Source: Holophagaceae bacterium
GTDB lineage: Bacteria > Acidobacteriota > Holophagae > Holophagales > Holophagaceae
Direction of reading: 5' to 3'
Assembly (NCBI GenBank): GCA_025363715.1
Contig: JANYLR010000035.1
Span: 1-64,000, forward strand
Length of the DNA stretch: 64,000 nucleotides
Part shown: positions 1 through 8,967 of the stretch, piece after piece
Position numbering within the stretch: position 1 is the stretch's first letter
Layout: each line of letters opens with the position of its first letter
Notes under the pieces: model-generated
The model's database searches: none
What the model saw: only the letters and a program-made list of their open reading frames with translations
What the model was told of the DNA's origin: nothing
Translations under genes and position numbers: made by a program

Positions 1-272
1 ACGATGATGCGGGTCTTCGAGGTGGATTCCTGAGGTGCCAGGTGGAACCGAATGCGACTATCGATGACGGGGATGATGAGACCACGCAGATTGATGACAC
101 CCAGGATGAAACTTGGGCTGCCCGGGACTGGGGTCACATCGGTGCGGTGGGTGATTTCCTGAACGCGGTCGATGTCCAGACCGAATTCCACACCATCCAG
201 GGTGAAGGTCACCAGCTGGCCCGATGGCACCAGCTCCGTGGCGAGGAGGGCCTGGGTGGACTGGGCGGCCAT
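1..272 (-). CDS. cheW: CheW-type chemotaxis coupling protein, 3' end outside the window
   Basis: The first ~90 residues of a CheW-like SH3-fold protein are visible; the rest lies beyond the left edge. CheW links chemoreceptors to the kinase CheA in the cytoplasmic signalling array. The diagnostic stretch is a core V-x-F-x-L-D-G-x-x-F-G-L-D-I-x-x-V-x-E-I followed by the family hallmark L-G-V-I-N-L-R-G-x-I-x-P-V-I-D. The ATG at 270-272 starts 3 bp after the stop of the upstream cheZ-like gene, so the two are probably co-transcribed with cheY and the PilZ gene. CheV also begins with a CheW domain, and because the C-terminus is missing a CheW-receiver fusion cannot be excluded. Confidence 0.88.
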   Translation of the reverse strand, partial: MAAQSTQALLATELVPSGQLVTFTLDGVEFGLDIDRVQEITHRTDVTPVPGSPSFILGVINLRGLIIPVIDSRIRFHLAPQESTSKTRII

Positions 273-275
273 GGC

Positions 276-866
276 TTACCCCTTCTTCTGCGACTTGAAG
301 GCCTCGATCACTGCATCCGCGTGGGCCTTGTTTTCGTCAGGCGTGGTTCCTGTCTGGGCAATGGTGTGGCTGATCGAAGGACGTTCTGTGTCGCTCTTCA
401 GGCCCGTGCCGAGCAGGTCCACGATGTAGTCATGAATTTGCCGCAGGTGATGGACGATCCGCTCCAGCTTCTGCCGGGTGATGTCCTGGAATTGCATCAA
501 GTCCATGGCTTCGAAGACCTTGTCCTGGATCTCCTTGCTGGCGCTCATGACTTCGTGAATGGCCTTCTGGACACCCGGGGACTGGGCGCCCTCGTGCCGC
601 ATCATGTCGGTGACAAGCTGCTGCTGCCGGGACACCAGCTGGCTGATCTGATCCAGCTGGTCCATGACCTTGTTGGATTCGCGCTCGGTAACCGAGGTGA
701 CCGTATCCAGCTCTGAGATCACATGGCCATTGCCATCCTGGTGTGGTTCGGAGGAGACGGTCGAGGCCGGGGCCGCAGCCACCGCCGGGCCCTTGGCGGC
801 CGTTTTGGCTTTCTTGGGGGTTTTTCCGCCTCCGGCGAGGAGGGCGTCGATTTCGGACTGGTCCAT
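276..866 (-). CDS. CheZ-like CheY-P phosphatase with FliM-type N-terminal peptide
   Basis: 196 residues. The central helical part (about 60-150) ends in F-Q-D-I-T-R-Q, matching the CheZ active-site helix; D128 and Q132 fit the catalytic D-x3-Q pair of the CheZ family. CheZ hydrolyses phospho-CheY in the cytoplasm. The first 11 residues, MDQSEIDALLA, resemble the N-terminal CheY-P-binding peptide of the flagellar switch protein FliM. A Lys/Ala/Pro-rich linker (about 13-45) joins the two parts. Here the CheY docking peptide would therefore be N-terminal, whereas E. coli CheZ docks through its C-terminus. The gene lies 10 bp after cheY and 3 bp before cheW. An SD-like GGGAG sits 6 bp before the ATG. 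Function is inferred from the active-site helix and the neighbours. Confidence 0.85.
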   Translation of the reverse strand: MDQSEIDALLAGGGKTPKKAKTAAKGPAVAAAPASTVSSEPHQDGNGHVISELDTVTSVTERESNKVMDQLDQISQLVSRQQQLVTDMMRHEGAQSPGVQKAIHEVMSASKEIQDKVFEAMDLMQFQDITRQKLERIVHHLRQIHDYIVDLLGTGLKSDTERPSISHTIAQTGTTPDENKAHADAVIEAFKSQKKG

Positions 867-876
867 GGCGTGCTCC

Positions 877-1233
877 CTACCCGAGGAGGGACTCGATCTT
901 TTCCTTGAGGGTCTCCGGGGTGAATGGCTTCACCACGTAGTTGTTCACGCCAGCCTGGAGGGCCTCGACGATGTCTTCTTTGGCGGCGTTGGTGGTCACC
1001 ATGAGGATCGGGATGGCCGCGTTCTGGCCACGCACAGTCTTCACGAACTCGAGGCCATCCATCTCCGGCATGTTCCAGTCGGTGATGATCATTTCCACCC
1101 CGCCCTGGCCGAGCTTCTCGAGCCCGCTCTTGCCGTTCTCACCCTCGACCACGTCGGTATAGCCGATGCGGGACAGGGTGTTGATGATGATGCGCCGCAT
1201 CGTCGAGGAATCGTCCACGATGAGGATCTTCAC
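877..1233 (-). CDS. cheY: CheY-type single-domain response regulator
   Basis: 118 residues, a lone receiver domain. Acidic pocket D7-D8, phospho-acceptor D52 (in I-I-T-D-W-N-M-P), T80 and K102 (in V-V-K-P-F) are all present; the M-P-E-M-D-G turn after D52 is typical of chemotaxis CheY. It would carry the phosphate from CheA to the flagellar switch, and the CheZ-like protein encoded next to it would remove it. The start codon is GTG (1231-1233) behind an AGGAGG motif five bases upstream. Downstream spacing to the cheZ-like gene is 10 bp, so they probably share a transcript. Confidence 0.94.
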   Translation of the reverse strand: MKILIVDDSSTMRRIIINTLSRIGYTDVVEGENGKSGLEKLGQGGVEMIITDWNMPEMDGLEFVKTVRGQNAAIPILMVTTNAAKEDIVEALQAGVNNYVVKPFTPETLKEKIESLLG

Positions 1234-1265
1234 GGGGGCCTCCTGGAAAAGGTGTTGAAACGGAT

Positions 1266-1661
1266 TCAGAGAGAGGGAGGAGGCGCGGTGGCCACCAGGA
1301 ACTTCACGAGGGCTTCAAGGTCATCGGGGTAGACGTTCTGGAACTTGACACCAAGCTCGTAGCCGCCGGAATCCATCTGCTCGACGCGGACGACCATCCC
1401 CAGGGCGACCAGGGGCCTGACTTCCGCATCCTGGACCGGGCCGAAATGGTTCTGATAGCGGCCCCAGCCTGGAACCCGGAGTTCCAGCTTGAGCAGGGTG
1501 CCCAGGGGGTAGGCCCGGGGGGAATCCACCAGGAGGCCGCCACCGGACACATCTTTATAGCTGCTCGTAGCGGCAGCCTCCCCCTTGTGGAAGCTCAGTT
1601 CCTGGAAGCTCAGGGAGGCTTCTAGGGGGATTCGTTGGTACTGTCGCCTTTCCTGGCTCAT
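1266..1661 (-). CDS. PilZ domain protein
   Basis: 131 residues from the chosen ATG. The c-di-GMP-binding signatures of PilZ domains are visible: R-Q-Y-Q-R near the N-terminus (R-x3-R) and D-V-S-G-G-G about 30 residues later (D/N-x-S-x-x-G). The rest is a single beta-barrel-sized domain ending with a helix. PilZ proteins transmit c-di-GMP levels to motility or surface machinery, which fits its place at the head of the cheY-cheZ-cheW cluster, 32 bp upstream of cheY. I chose the start at 1659-1661 because GAGGA lies six bases before it; an in-frame ATG 54 bp further upstream lacks this. Its specific target cannot be seen. Confidence 0.85.
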   Translation of the reverse strand: MSQERRQYQRIPLEASLSFQELSFHKGEAAATSSYKDVSGGGLLVDSPRAYPLGTLLKLELRVPGWGRYQNHFGPVQDAEVRPLVALGMVVRVEQMDSGGYELGVKFQNVYPDDLEALVKFLVATAPPPSL

Positions 1662-1804
1662 GGGCGTCCTCAAATGGGGCATCGGAGAGGGGGCATCCCG
1701 ACTTGAATCCTGCAAAAGCTGCCCTGGTACCCCCAGGTCGGCCCTGGGCTGGGCTAGACTGAAAACCGAGCGCGCGCTCCGCGAGGGCGCACCCCGGAGG
1801 ATCC

Positions 1805-2347
1805 ATGCCCGCTGCCCCAGGCCCTTGCCCCATGGACTCCGGCCAGCTGGAGGCCACCCTCTGCCGCCTGGCCACCGACCTGCAGGCCCGGCTTCAGCCC
1901 GAGGAAGAGCTGGTTCTTCTGGGCATCCGCTCCCGGGGCCTGCCCCTGGCCGAACGCTTGGCCACCCTGCTGCGGGCCGCCACCGGGGCCCCGGTGCCCG
2001 TGGGCGCCCTGGACATCACCCTCTACCGGGACGACCTGACGGAGATGGTGGGCAGCCCCATCGTGAGGCCGACCGAGATCCCCTTCACCCTGACGGACCG
2101 CACCGTCGTCCTGGTGGACGATGTCCTTTACACCGGCCGGACGGTCCGGGCCGCCCTGGACGCCCTCCTGGACCACGGGCGACCCCACCGGGTCATGCTC
2201 CTGGTCCTGGCGGACCGCAGCGGCCGGGAGCTGCCCATCCAGGCCGACCTGGCGGGTCTGCGCGTCGAGATCCCCCTGGGCCACCGGGTGGCCGTGCGGC
2301 TAAAAGAAATCGACGGCGAGGATGGTGTGACGGTGGAGGCCTGCTGA
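1805..2347 (+). CDS. pyrR: PyrR: pyrimidine operon regulator / uracil phosphoribosyltransferase
   Basis: 180 residues, a type I phosphoribosyltransferase fold. The PRPP loop [13 protein letters not shown] is nearly identical to the PyrR consensus, and [13 protein letters not shown] is the PyrR-specific motif. PyrR proteins bind pyr mRNA in a UMP-dependent way and also convert uracil plus PRPP to UMP. The ATG follows GGAGGATCC; an internal ATG at 1832 is a possible alternative. The stop overlaps the pyrB start (TGATG), as in the classic pyrRB order. I do not see a clear attenuator in the ~140-bp leader: only a 6-bp hairpin (1732-1748), without a U-tract. Confidence 0.93.
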   Translation: MPAAPGPCPMDSGQLEATLCRLATDLQARLQPEEELVLLGIRSRGLPLAERLATLLRAATGAPVPVGALDITLYRDDLTEMVGSPIVRPTEIPFTLTDRTVVLVDDVLYTGRTVRAALDALLDHGRPHRVMLLVLADRSGRELPIQADLAGLRVEIPLGHRVAVRLKEIDGEDGVTVEAC

Positions 2348-3306
2348 TGCCTTCCACCCGCTACGTTTTCCCCCACAAGCACCTGCTCGGCATCCAGCCC
2401 CTCAGCGCCCAGGACATCACGGCCATCCTGGACCAGGCCCAGGCCTTCGAGGAGGTCTGCGAACGCCCCAATATCAAAATCGTCCCGGCCCTGCGCAAGA
2501 AGCTGGTGGTGAACCTCTTCTTCGAGAACAGCACCCGCACCCGGAACAGCTTCGAGATCGCCGAGAAGCGGCTCTCCGCCGAGATCATCAATTTCGACGC
2601 CGATACCAGCAGCTTGACCAAGGGCGAGACCCTCATCGACACGGCCATGAATCTGCAGGCCATGCACCCAGATCTCATCGTCATGCGCCATAGTGCCCCC
2701 GGCGCCCATGCCCTCCTGTCCCGGCACATGAAGGCCAGCATCATCAATGCCGGGGACGGCTCCCACGAGCATCCCACCCAGGCCCTCCTGGACGCCTACA
2801 CCCTGCGCAAGCGCTTCGGGAAGCTGGAGGGCCTGCGGGTGGCCATCGTGGGCGATATCCGCAACAGCCGCGTGGTGCGCTCCAACCTCTGGCTGCTCAC
2901 CCGCATGGGCGCCAAAGTCACGCTGGTGGGCCCCCCCACTCTCGTGCCCCAGGAGCTGAAGGCCACCTGGCCGGGCATCAGCATCAGCCACGACTTCGAC
3001 GCGGTGATCCCCGAGCAGGACGCCATCATGATGCTGCGGGCCCAGTTCGAGCGGGGCACCGGCGCCTACATCCCCGGCCAGGGCGAGTACAGCCGCTTCT
3101 ACCAGCTGAACCCGGCCCGCATGAAGCGCGCCAAGAAGGACGCGGTGGTGCTGCACCCCGGCCCCATCAACCGCGGTCTGGAGATCACCAGCGACGTGGC
3201 CGATGGCCCCAACAACCTGATCCTGGATCAGGTGACCAACGGCGTGCCCGTCCGCATGGCCGTGCTCTACCTGCTGTCAAACCTGCATGGAGAGCAGGTG
3301 CCTTGA
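2347..3306 (+). CDS. pyrB: Aspartate carbamoyltransferase catalytic subunit
   Basis: 319 residues, the usual length. It transfers the carbamoyl group of carbamoyl phosphate to aspartate, the committed step of pyrimidine synthesis. The carbamoyl-phosphate motif [12 protein letters not shown] is intact, as is the H-P-T-Q-A-L-L-D substrate motif and the C-terminal H-P-G-P-I-N-R-G. The start overlaps the pyrR stop by one base, implying translational coupling and control through PyrR. No pyrI (regulatory subunit) or pyrC follows; instead the operon continues into two ORF6N-like genes. Confidence 0.96.
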   Translation: MPSTRYVFPHKHLLGIQPLSAQDITAILDQAQAFEEVCERPNIKIVPALRKKLVVNLFFENSTRTRNSFEIAEKRLSAEIINFDADTSSLTKGETLIDTAMNLQAMHPDLIVMRHSAPGAHALLSRHMKASIINAGDGSHEHPTQALLDAYTLRKRFGKLEGLRVAIVGDIRNSRVVRSNLWLLTRMGAKVTLVGPPTLVPQELKATWPGISISHDFDAVIPEQDAIMMLRAQFERGTGAYIPGQGEYSRFYQLNPARMKRAKKDAVVLHPGPINRGLEITSDVADGPNNLILDQVTNGVPVRMAVLYLLSNLHGEQVP

Positions 3307-3674
3307 TGGCCGTCCCGGCTGAACGGATCCTGCATGCCATCCGTGTCCTAAGGGGCGAGCGGGTGCTGCTCGATGCCGACCTGGCCGCCCTCTACGAGGT
3401 CGAGACCCGGGTCCTGGTGCAGGCCGTGAAACGGAACCGGGATCGCTTCCCGGCTGATTTCATGTTCCAGCTCTCCGAGGCGGAGAGGACCGGCTCGAAA
3501 TCACAAACTGTGATCTCAAGTTCCTGGGGCGGCCGCCGCAGCGCGCCCTATGCCTTCACCGAGCTGAGCGTGGCCATGCTGTCGAGCGTCCTCAGCGGCG
3601 AGCGGGCCATCCGGGAGCTGATGGCACCTCCCGTCCCCGCCAAGAAGCCCATCGGCTTCCGCCCGAAGAGGTAG
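3306..3674 (+). CDS. ORF6N domain protein, short
   Basis: 122 residues. Residues ~5-105 match the ORF6N domain known from phage and accessory-island proteins: R-V-L-R-G[13 protein letters not shown], then V-K-R-N-R-D-R-F-P-x-D-F-M-F-Q-L and [18 protein letters not shown]6N is thought to bind DNA and is usually followed by a coiled-coil or antirepressor C-terminus; here almost nothing follows except P-I-G-F-R-P-K-R. The ATG overlaps the pyrB stop (TGATG), so it is read from the pyrimidine operon. A TTG one codon earlier is also possible. Role unknown; the position in a housekeeping operon is unusual. Confidence 0.75.
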   Translation: MAVPAERILHAIRVLRGERVLLDADLAALYEVETRVLVQAVKRNRDRFPADFMFQLSEAERTGSKSQTVISSSWGGRRSAPYAFTELSVAMLSSVLSGERAIRELMAPPVPAKKPIGFRPKR

Positions 3675-3676
3675 CC

Positions 3677-4168
3677 TTGAGCGCCCCCGTCGAAGTCCTG
3701 TCCCGCCTGCTCTGGCTCCGCGATACGGCCGCCCTTCCCGATAGGGCCCTGGCATACCAACTGGGACTGGAGCCCGAGGCCCTGGCCGCCCTGGTGCAGA
3801 CCCACCCGGAACGCTTCCACGAATCCCTGGTTTTTCTCCTCACGGCCGAGGAACGGCAGAAGATCCCCGATGCGCCGGTACTCGCCTTCACCGAGGCCGG
3901 TGCGGCCCTGCTGACCGGGCTGCTGCCGGGGAAGGAGCCGGCCCTGCTGGCCCTCCTGCCGGCCTTCGTGGAAGCCCGCCACGTGCTGACCTCCCAGGCG
4001 GAACTGTCCGCCCGGGTCACGGCCCTGGAGCAGAAGCTGGAGGTCGTCCTGAAGGCCCTGCAAGGGGATGAAGAGGGCGAGCCACATATCGAACATCCCA
4101 TCGGCTTCGTGTCCGAGGACCTGCCCAAAGGATTGAAGGCCAAGCTGCGCACGGCGAAGAAGGGATGA
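3677..4168 (+). CDS. Degenerate ORF6N-like protein with coiled coil
   Basis: 163 residues starting at TTG (3677), two bases after the previous stop. It looks like a diverged copy of its neighbour: P-D-R-A-L-A-Y-Q-L-G-L, then H-P-E-R-F-H-E-S-L-V-F-L-L and V-L-A-F-T-E-A-G-A-A-L-L align with the ORF6N core, but the basic residues of the putative DNA-binding strand are largely lost. Residues ~110-135 form a short Leu-rich coiled coil, and the tail P-I-G-F echoes the upstream protein. The stop overlaps the gpmI start by four bases (ATGA). It could be a partner that dimerises with the upstream ORF6N protein; this is inference only. Confidence 0.6.
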   Translation: MSAPVEVLSRLLWLRDTAALPDRALAYQLGLEPEALAALVQTHPERFHESLVFLLTAEERQKIPDAPVLAFTEAGAALLTGLLPGKEPALLALLPAFVEARHVLTSQAELSARVTALEQKLEVVLKALQGDEEGEPHIEHPIGFVSEDLPKGLKAKLRTAKKG

Positions 4169-5706
4169 ACCACCCCATGATTCCAGGCCCAATAACCCTC
4201 CTCATCCTCGACGGCTTTGGAGACGGGCCCCGGAATGCCTTCGACGCCACCTTTCTGGCCGCCATGCCGCGCTTCAATTCTTTGCGGAGGACCTACGCCG
4301 CCACCCAGCTGTCCACCAGCGGCGAGGCTGTGGGTCTGCCCGAAGGCCAGTTCGGCAATTCCGAGGTAGGCCACATGAACCTCGGCGCTGGCCGGGTGGT
4401 GTGGCAGGAACTCACCCGCATCGACGCCGCCATCCGGCGGGGCGGCTTCCGGGAGAACCCGGCCATCGGCGCCCTGCTGAAGGACCTCAAAGCCTCAGGC
4501 AAGCGCCTGCACCTGCTGGGCCTGGTGAGCGACGGCGGCGTCCACAGCCACCAGAACCACCTGGTGGCCCTGGCCCAATGGGCCCAGGCCGAGGGCGTCT
4601 CCACCACCATCCACGCCATCACCGACGGCCGGGATACGGCCCAGAAAAGCGCGGATGGCTTCCTGCAGTGGCTCACCTTCCAGCTGCGCACCACGCCGCT
4701 CGTGACCATCGGCAGCGTTTGCGGGCGCTACACCGCCATGGACCGGGACAAGCGCTGGGAGCGCACCGAGCAGGCTTGGAAGCTCTATGTGGACGGTGAG
4801 ACCGCCCAGCAGGCCCCGGATGCCCTGGCGGCCATCGCCGCCGCCTACGCCCGGGGTGAGACCGACGAGTTCGTGGCGCCCACCCGGTTGGATGCCTTCC
4901 AGCCCATCGCCGATGGCGACGGAGTGCTGTTCTTCAACTTCCGCGCCGACCGGGCAAGGCAGCTGTGCCACGCCCTGGTGCACCCAGCCTTCGCCGGTTT
5001 CACGCCAAAGCATCGCCCCGCGGTGAAGCTGCTCACCTTCACGGCCTATGATGTGGAGCTGGAGCCCTATATCGCGGTGGCCTACCCGCCCCAGAGCCTG
5101 GACCTCATCCTCGGCGAGCTCATCAGCGCCCAGGGCTGGAAGCAGTTCCGCACCGCCGAGACCGAGAAATACGCCCACGTGACCTACTTTTTCAACGGCG
5201 GCCGGGAGAAGGCCTTCGAAGGCGAGGAGCGGCGCCTGGTGCCCTCGCCCAAGGTGGCCACCTATGACCTGCAACCTGAGATGAGCCTGGCGGACGTGAG
5301 CCAGGGCCTGGAGGCCGCCATCCGGTCCGGCACCCACCGGCTGCTGGTCTGCAACCTGGCCAACCCGGACATGATCGGCCACACGGGCGACCTGGCCGCG
5401 GCCATCACCGCCTGCGAGGCCGTGGACGCGGCCGTGGGCCGCATCGCGGACGCCACCCTGGCCATGGGGGGCGCCCTCTTCATCACCGCCGACCACGGCA
5501 ACTGCGAGTGCATGCGGGACGAGAGTGGCAATCCCCACACGGCCCACACCCTGAACCCCGTACCCGCCGTGCTGGTGGCGAAAGGCTTCGAGGCCCGCCA
5601 GCTCCGCCTGGGCGGGGCCCTCAGCGACGTGGCCCCCACCCTGCTCCAGCTCTTCGGGCTGGACCAGCCGGCGGTCATGGACGGCAAGAGCCTCTTCGTC
5701 AAATGA
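4165..5706 (+). CDS. gpmI: Cofactor-independent phosphoglycerate mutase
   Basis: 513 residues, normal for iPGM. It interconverts 3- and 2-phosphoglycerate using two Mn ions. Visible signatures are L-L-I-L-D-G-F-G at the N-terminus, the catalytic serine in G-Q-F-G-N-S-E-V-G-H, the D-G-R-D motif, and the C-terminal metal ligands in T-A-D-H-G-N-C-E and H-T-A-H-T. The start ATG overlaps the stop of the preceding gene, and its own stop overlaps the next start, so it is embedded in a tight polycistron running from pyrR to 6251. Confidence 0.96.
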   Translation: MNHPMIPGPITLLILDGFGDGPRNAFDATFLAAMPRFNSLRRTYAATQLSTSGEAVGLPEGQFGNSEVGHMNLGAGRVVWQELTRIDAAIRRGGFRENPAIGALLKDLKASGKRLHLLGLVSDGGVHSHQNHLVALAQWAQAEGVSTTIHAITDGRDTAQKSADGFLQWLTFQLRTTPLVTIGSVCGRYTAMDRDKRWERTEQAWKLYVDGETAQQAPDALAAIAAAYARGETDEFVAPTRLDAFQPIADGDGVLFFNFRADRARQLCHALVHPAFAGFTPKHRPAVKLLTFTAYDVELEPYIAVAYPPQSLDLILGELISAQGWKQFRTAETEKYAHVTYFFNGGREKAFEGEERRLVPSPKVATYDLQPEMSLADVSQGLEAAIRSGTHRLLVCNLANPDMIGHTGDLAAAITACEAVDAAVGRIADATLAMGGALFITADHGNCECMRDESGNPHTAHTLNPVPAVLVAKGFEARQLRLGGALSDVAPTLLQLFGLDQPAVMDGKSLFVK

Positions 5707-6251
5707 AAGTCGCATTCATCGGCACCCACGGCGTCGGCAAGACCACCCTCTGCTACGAGCTGGCGGCGGCCCTCAAGCGGGAGGGCATCCACGTGGACAT
5801 CGTGAAGGAGGTGGCCCGGCTCTCGCCCCTGCCCATCAACCAGAAGACCTCGCTCGAGGCCCAGACCTGGATCTTTCTCACCCAGATGGCCGAGGAGATC
5901 CGCTCGGGCAGCCAGCACGACGTCCTGGTCTGCGATCGCAGCGTGCTGGACAACTACGCCTACATGATGCTGGCCTGCGGCCGCCAGCTGCCCATCGAGC
6001 GCTTCATGCACCACTGGATGAAGAGCTACGACCTGCTCTTCAAGGTGCCCTTCGCCGGCCAGCTGGCCGCGGATGGCATCCGGGATACGGACACCTTCTT
6101 CGCCGAGGCCGTGGATCACCTGGTGGACCGGCTGCTTGAGGAACGGAACCTGCCCCACGAGCGGCTGGAGCCCGGGGCCCGTCCCACCTGGATCGAGCGT
6201 GTGAAACAGGTGGTACTGAACCACCCTAAAGGTCAGAAACGACTTATCTGA
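5703..6251 (+). CDS. Small P-loop ATPase (NadR/AAA_28-like)
   Basis: 182 residues. A Walker A motif G-T-H-G-V-G-K-T-T lies at residues ~7-15, and V-C-D-R-S-V-L-D-N-Y is the D-R/D-x-S lid motif seen in nucleoside-kinase-like AAA_28 proteins and in the kinase half of NadR. The gene begins with ATG overlapping the gpmI stop. A small-molecule kinase acting on a nucleoside or ribosylated substrate is plausible, but no residue I can see fixes the substrate. It closes the pyrR-gpmI operon; 98 bp separate it from the next gene. Confidence 0.75.
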   Translation: MKVAFIGTHGVGKTTLCYELAAALKREGIHVDIVKEVARLSPLPINQKTSLEAQTWIFLTQMAEEIRSGSQHDVLVCDRSVLDNYAYMMLACGRQLPIERFMHHWMKSYDLLFKVPFAGQLAADGIRDTDTFFAEAVDHLVDRLLEERNLPHERLEPGARPTWIERVKQVVLNHPKGQKRLI

Positions 6252-6349
6252 CCCATCGGTCCTCATTTGTGACGCAGTTCTCTAGAATAGGACTGGAGCC
6301 GTCCTGACTCCGGGTAGATGATGTCTGGGATGCTTGAACGGAGGTTCTC

Positions 6350-8101
6350 ATGGCCCAGGACGAGACCCAGCTGGTGCGTGGCGGCAGCTTCATGTTCCAC
6401 CCCGCCGGTTCCCTGCCCCAGGCCACCCCAGAGGAGAACAGTGAAGATGCCCTGGCCATTGCTGAGGCGGCCCGGGACTTCGTGAATGGCGAGATCCTGC
6501 CCCGGGACGAGGAGATCGATCACCTCGACCTGGAGCTCACCCGCGAGCTGCTGGCCAAGGCCGGCGACCTGGGCATCCTGGGCATCGAAGTTCCCGAGGC
6601 CTATGGCGGCCTGGACCTGGACAAGAAGACCGCCCTGCTGGTGCTGGAAGAGATGGCCAAGCAGGCCAGCTTCTCCACCAGCTACACCGCACACACCAGC
6701 ATCGGCACCATGCCCATCGTCTACTTCGGGAACCATGAGCAGAAGGCGAAGTACCTGCCCAAGCTGGCTTCCGGCGAATGGTGTGCGGCCTACGCCCTGA
6801 CCGAAGCGGGCAGCGGTTCCGACGCCCTGGGGGCCAAGGCCACGGCCGTGCTGCAGGATGGCCACTGGGTGCTGAACGGCACCAAGGCCTGGATCACCAA
6901 CGCCGGTTTTGCCGATGTCTTCGTGATCTTCGCCAAGATCAACGGCAGCCACCTCAGCGCCTTCATCGTCGAGAAGACGGACCCAGGGATCAGCACCGGG
7001 GCCGAGGAAAAGAAGCTGGGCATCAAGGGCAGCTCTACCCGCACCGTCATCCTGGAGAACTGCCGCATCCCCGAGGACCGCCTCCTGGGCGGCAAGGGCA
7101 AGGGCGCCCGCATCGCCCTGGGCATCCTCACGGTGGGTCGCTTCAAGCTCGGCGCCAGCTCCGTAGGCGCCGGCAAGCGGGTGCTGGAATACACCCTGAA
7201 GTACGCCGCCGAACGCACCCAGTTCGGCAAGCCCCTCAACGCCTTCGGCCTCATCCAGCAGAAGCTGGCGAACATGGCCATGCGGATCTTCGTGGGCGAA
7301 GCCATGGGCTTCCGCACCATCGGCTATCTGGACGAGGCCCTGGCCCTCACCAGCTGGGAGAGCGAAACCGGCGGCGCCGACAAGATGAAGGCCATCGACG
7401 AGTACGCCATGGAAGCCTCCATGTCCAAGGTCTGGGGCAGCGAGGCCCTGTTCGCGACTGCGGACGACGCTGTGCAGGTCTTCGGTGGCGCAGGCTTCAG
7501 CGCGGAGTATCCCCCCGAGAAGATCTATCGGGACTGCCGCATCAACCGCATCTTCGAGGGCACCAACGAGATCAACCGCCTGCTCATCGCCCAGACTTTC
7601 CTCAAGCGCTGCGGCGGGGCCGAAGGGCTGCCGCTGGCCGCGGGCGCGGCGGCTGCGCTGGACCTGCCCCAGGATGGCCTGCTTCGGACCGTGGCCCTGT
7701 CCAAGGCCCGGGCCCTCAAAGTGATCGCCCTGGCCCAGGCCGAACACGGACCGAAAATCCTAGACAACCAGGAGGCGGCCGCCCGCATCAGCAACCTGCT
7801 GCTGGAGATCTACGCCATGGAAGCCGCCGTGGTCCGCGCCCAGAAGATGAAGGCCTCGGACCATCGCTGGGCCGGGCTGGCCATGGATCTGGCCACGGTC
7901 TATGCCCAGGAAGCCTGGAACCGCATCCAGGGCGAAGCACGCATGCTGGCGGCGGAACTGGCTTCGGATTCGGTCCTGGACACCCTGGTGGCCGACCTCC
8001 TCGCCATGCAGGCCCCGGCCCCGGTGGCCCTGTCCATCCTCCGCCAGAGCATCGCCGCCGCGCTGGTGGATCAGGGGCGGTATCCGATCTCCGCCGTGTG
8101 A
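6350..8101 (+). CDS. Acyl-CoA dehydrogenase, long (VLCAD/ACAD9-like)
   Basis: 583 residues, longer than the ~380-residue short-chain enzymes because of a C-terminal helical extension of about 180 residues, the layout of VLCAD/ACAD9. It would oxidise acyl-CoA to enoyl-CoA with FAD. Visible: Y-A-L-T-E-A-G-S-G-S-D (FAD/substrate motif), W-I-T-N-A motif, R-T-Q-F-G-K, Q-V-F-G-G-A-G-F and I-F-E-G-T-N-E-I-N-R, whose Glu occupies the catalytic-base position. An upstream GGAGG precedes the ATG. It is highly similar over its whole length to the enzyme at 8968-10752. A small hairpin (AGGAC/GTCCT) lies in the 98-bp leader. Confidence 0.93.
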   Translation: MAQDETQLVRGGSFMFHPAGSLPQATPEENSEDALAIAEAARDFVNGEILPRDEEIDHLDLELTRELLAKAGDLGILGIEVPEAYGGLDLDKKTALLVLEEMAKQASFSTSYTAHTSIGTMPIVYFGNHEQKAKYLPKLASGEWCAAYALTEAGSGSDALGAKATAVLQDGHWVLNGTKAWITNAGFADVFVIFAKINGSHLSAFIVEKTDPGISTGAEEKKLGIKGSSTRTVILENCRIPEDRLLGGKGKGARIALGILTVGRFKLGASSVGAGKRVLEYTLKYAAERTQFGKPLNAFGLIQQKLANMAMRIFVGEAMGFRTIGYLDEALALTSWESETGGADKMKAIDEYAMEASMSKVWGSEALFATADDAVQVFGGAGFSAEYPPEKIYRDCRINRIFEGTNEINRLLIAQTFLKRCGGAEGLPLAAGAAAALDLPQDGLLRTVALSKARALKVIALAQAEHGPKILDNQEAAARISNLLLEIYAMEAAVVRAQKMKASDHRWAGLAMDLATVYAQEAWNRIQGEARMLAAELASDSVLDTLVADLLAMQAPAPVALSILRQSIAAALVDQGRYPISAV

Positions 8102-8141
8102 TTGGTGAATTTATTATTTTGAAAATTGGTTATTTGAACGA

Positions 8142-8834
8142 CTACTTCACACCGACATGCAGGGCCACGATACCGCCCGTGAGGTTCGTCCAGTGGACCT
8201 CTCGGAAACCCGCGGCCTCCAGCTCCGCCGCGAGGGATCGCTGGTCCGGGAAGGTGCGGATGCTTTCCGGCAGATAGGTGTAGGCGGAGCCATCCCCGCT
8301 GATCCAGGCACCGATGCGGGGCAGGACCCGGAGGCTGTACCAGTCGTAAAAGGCCTTGAGCCCGGGGAACACCGGGGTGCTGAACTCCAGGATCGTGAGC
8401 CTGCCGCCGGGGCGCAGCACCCGCAGAAACTCGGCATAGGCCAAGGGGCGATTCTCCACGTTGCGGATGCCGTAGCAGATGGTGAGGCCGTCGAAACTCG
8501 CCTCGCGAAAAGGGAGATACTGGGCATCGGCATCGCTAGAGGCCCAGATTCGATCGGCCAGTCCCTTGCGGCGGAACTTGGCGGGGCCTAGGCGCAGCAT
8601 GGCGTGGGTGAAGTCTGTGCTGACCACGTCGACACCCCGGCGGGCCAGGGCCAGGCTGGAGTCGCCGGTGCCGGCAGCCACGTCCAGAAACCGCTGGCCA
8701 GGTGCGGCCCCACTGGCCCTGGCCATGCGCCACCACCACCAGAAGTCCGCCCCCCCCGAAAGCACGTGGTTCAAGACATCGTACTTCCCGGCGATGGCCG
8801 AAAACATCTGCTGCACTTGTCGACCTTCCGGCAT
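8142..8834 (-). CDS. ubiE: Demethylmenaquinone/ubiquinone C-methyltransferase family
   Basis: 230 residues. It performs the SAM-dependent ring C-methylation that completes menaquinone (MenG) or an intermediate of ubiquinone. The UbiE signatures are present: Y-D-x-L-N-x-x-L-S near the N-terminus, SAM loop F-L-D-V-A-A-G-T-G-D, and I-C-Y-G-I-R-N-V-E-N-R followed by L-R-P-G-G-R-L-x-I-L-E-F-S. The start at 8832-8834 has GGAGG six bases upstream; a longer frame upstream lacks support. The gene is convergent with the first acyl-CoA dehydrogenase (38 AT-rich bp between) and divergent from the second. Given the menaquinol-type cytochromes elsewhere in the window, menaquinone is the likelier product. 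Confidence 0.9.
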   Translation of the reverse strand: MPEGRQVQQMFSAIAGKYDVLNHVLSGGADFWWWWRMARASGAAPGQRFLDVAAGTGDSSLALARRGVDVVSTDFTHAMLRLGPAKFRRKGLADRIWASSDADAQYLPFREASFDGLTICYGIRNVENRPLAYAEFLRVLRPGGRLTILEFSTPVFPGLKAFYDWYSLRVLPRIGAWISGDGSAYTYLPESIRTFPDQRSLAAELEAAGFREVHWTNLTGGIVALHVGVK

Positions 8835-8967
8835 CCAACCTCCGCGGGACTCTCCATTGAACCAGACGCCGGCGTCTACCCGAAGTATCCCCGTTGACCA
8901 GAGGTAGAGGCTAGCCAAGAGCCGCCTGGCCCCCCATCTTGATCCCTACCCAATCCGGAGGACAGAG

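Noticed and set aside
1716-1804. PyrR-binding attenuator upstream of pyrR
   Set aside because: I could find only a 6-bp hairpin (1732-1748) and no antiterminator/terminator pair or U-tract.
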